A stretch of 12,169 nt of DNA from JADFUZ01 sp034430415 (GTDB lineage: Bacteria > Chloroflexota > Dehalococcoidia > GIF9 > AB-539-J10): assembly GCA_034430415.1 (NCBI GenBank), contig DAOUEN010000085.1, forward strand, positions 1 through 12,169. The letters run 5' to 3'. The notes below the pieces were generated by a model. That model was not told where the DNA came from and ran no database searches. It saw only the letters and a program-made list of their open reading frames with translations. The position numbers and the translations under genes were made by a program. Shown here piece after piece: positions 11,834-12,169 of this stretch (positions are counted from its first letter, which is position 1; each line of letters starts with the position of its first letter).

Positions 11834-12169
11834 TTACTGTGGTGAGTTATTGGGTGCGTCCGTCCCTTGCTGGCCTCCCGAATAGGGGTTGGGGGTGGAG
11901 CCGGTGCCTTCAGTGCCTCCGCCGGGTGCTCCCTCGCTGCCACCGGGGCCGGTGTCTCCCGTGGACGCTTCCCCGCTGCCACCTCCCGCCCTGACGTTGG
12001 GGTTTACCCATATCTCGTAGGTTATCAGCGAGCCCCAGTGGAAGTGTATCCTGGCGTAGTCATCTATGTACTCCTGCCTGGTGCAGACCTCCCTGGTGTC
12101 GCTGATGATGTAGTAGTAGTCGTCGTCTTCGTTCTCCGGCGGTCCCAGCTCGTAGTCGACCTCTCCCCC
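11834..12169 (-). CDS. C-terminal part of an unidentified protein with Gly/Ser/Thr/Pro-rich tail (5' end outside window)
   Basis: Reading the minus strand from the right edge gives 111 residues in one open frame, closed by two consecutive TAA codons (11836-11834 and 11833-11831). The first half is acidic and tyrosine-rich (ENEDDDYYYIISDTREV, then RIHFHWGSLITYEIWVNPNV) and looks folded. The last 52 residues or so are low-complexity Gly, Ser, Thr, Pro and Asn. The frame is supported by its sharp composition change and the double stop, but I recognise no family. Such tails are common on secreted or surface proteins; this is inference. The cohesin-like gene begins 23 bp downstream. Confidence 0.65.
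   Translation of the reverse strand, partial: GGEVDYELGPPENEDDDYYYIISDTREVCTRQEYIDDYARIHFHWGSLITYEIWVNPNVRAGGGSGEASTGDTGPGGSEGAPGGGTEGTGSTPNPYSGGQQGTDAPNNSPQ

Overview
The window is GC-rich bacterial DNA with tightly packed genes on both strands, several TTG starts, strong AAGGAGG-type ribosome binding sites and clear TTGACA/TATAAT-type promoters. A mix of CoA-ester metabolism, an MFS carboxylate-type transporter, ureide/hydantoin hydrolases and secreted proteins, one with a cohesin-like domain, reminds me of Chloroflexota (Dehalococcoidia-like subsurface or marine lineages). That placement is inference; no rRNA or marker gene is present. I see no tRNA, rRNA, CRISPR array, insertion sequence or phage gene.

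Layout. (1) 1-728, minus: 5' part of a PaaG-like enoyl-CoA hydratase/isomerase, running off the left edge. It is divergent, through a 287-bp region with two recognisable promoters, from (2) 1016-2296, plus: a 12-helix MFS transporter, followed by (3) 2390-3085, plus: a LicC/IPCT-like nucleotidyltransferase. (4) 3090-3878, minus: a CDP-alcohol phosphatidyltransferase, tail to tail with the nucleotidyltransferase with 4 bp between stops. (5) 3990-5240, plus: a divergent four-carbon acid sugar kinase (DUF1537), with a promoter so close that the mRNA may be leaderless. (6) 5361-7589, minus: a 742-residue secreted, Cys-rich protein of unknown function with a tandem CDCD repeat and a Glu-rich linker. 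(7) 7779-8459, plus: an AroM-family protein. (8) 8456-9835 and 9828-11144, minus: an overlapping pair made of a cyclic amidohydrolase (hydantoinase/allantoinase type) and an M20 amidohydrolase (N-carbamoyl-amino-acid hydrolase/allantoate amidohydrolase type). (9) 11220-11810 and 11834-12169, minus: a cohesin-like lipoprotein candidate and the C-terminus of another probably exported protein, probably one operon entering from the right edge.

How the genes may work together. The amidohydrolase opens a cyclic ureide ring and the M20 enzyme removes the carbamoyl or ureido group. The AroM protein ends inside the last codons of the amidohydrolase and carries two cysteines placed as in Asp/Glu/hydantoin racemases, so the block could be a racemase-hydantoinase-carbamoylase set. 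The nucleotidyltransferase and CDP-alcohol transferase together look like the two halves of the fused IPCT/DIPPS enzyme that makes inositol phosphodiesters, here split and convergent. Both proposals are inference from sequence family and gene order. The secreted Cys-rich protein is the least explained gene in the window.
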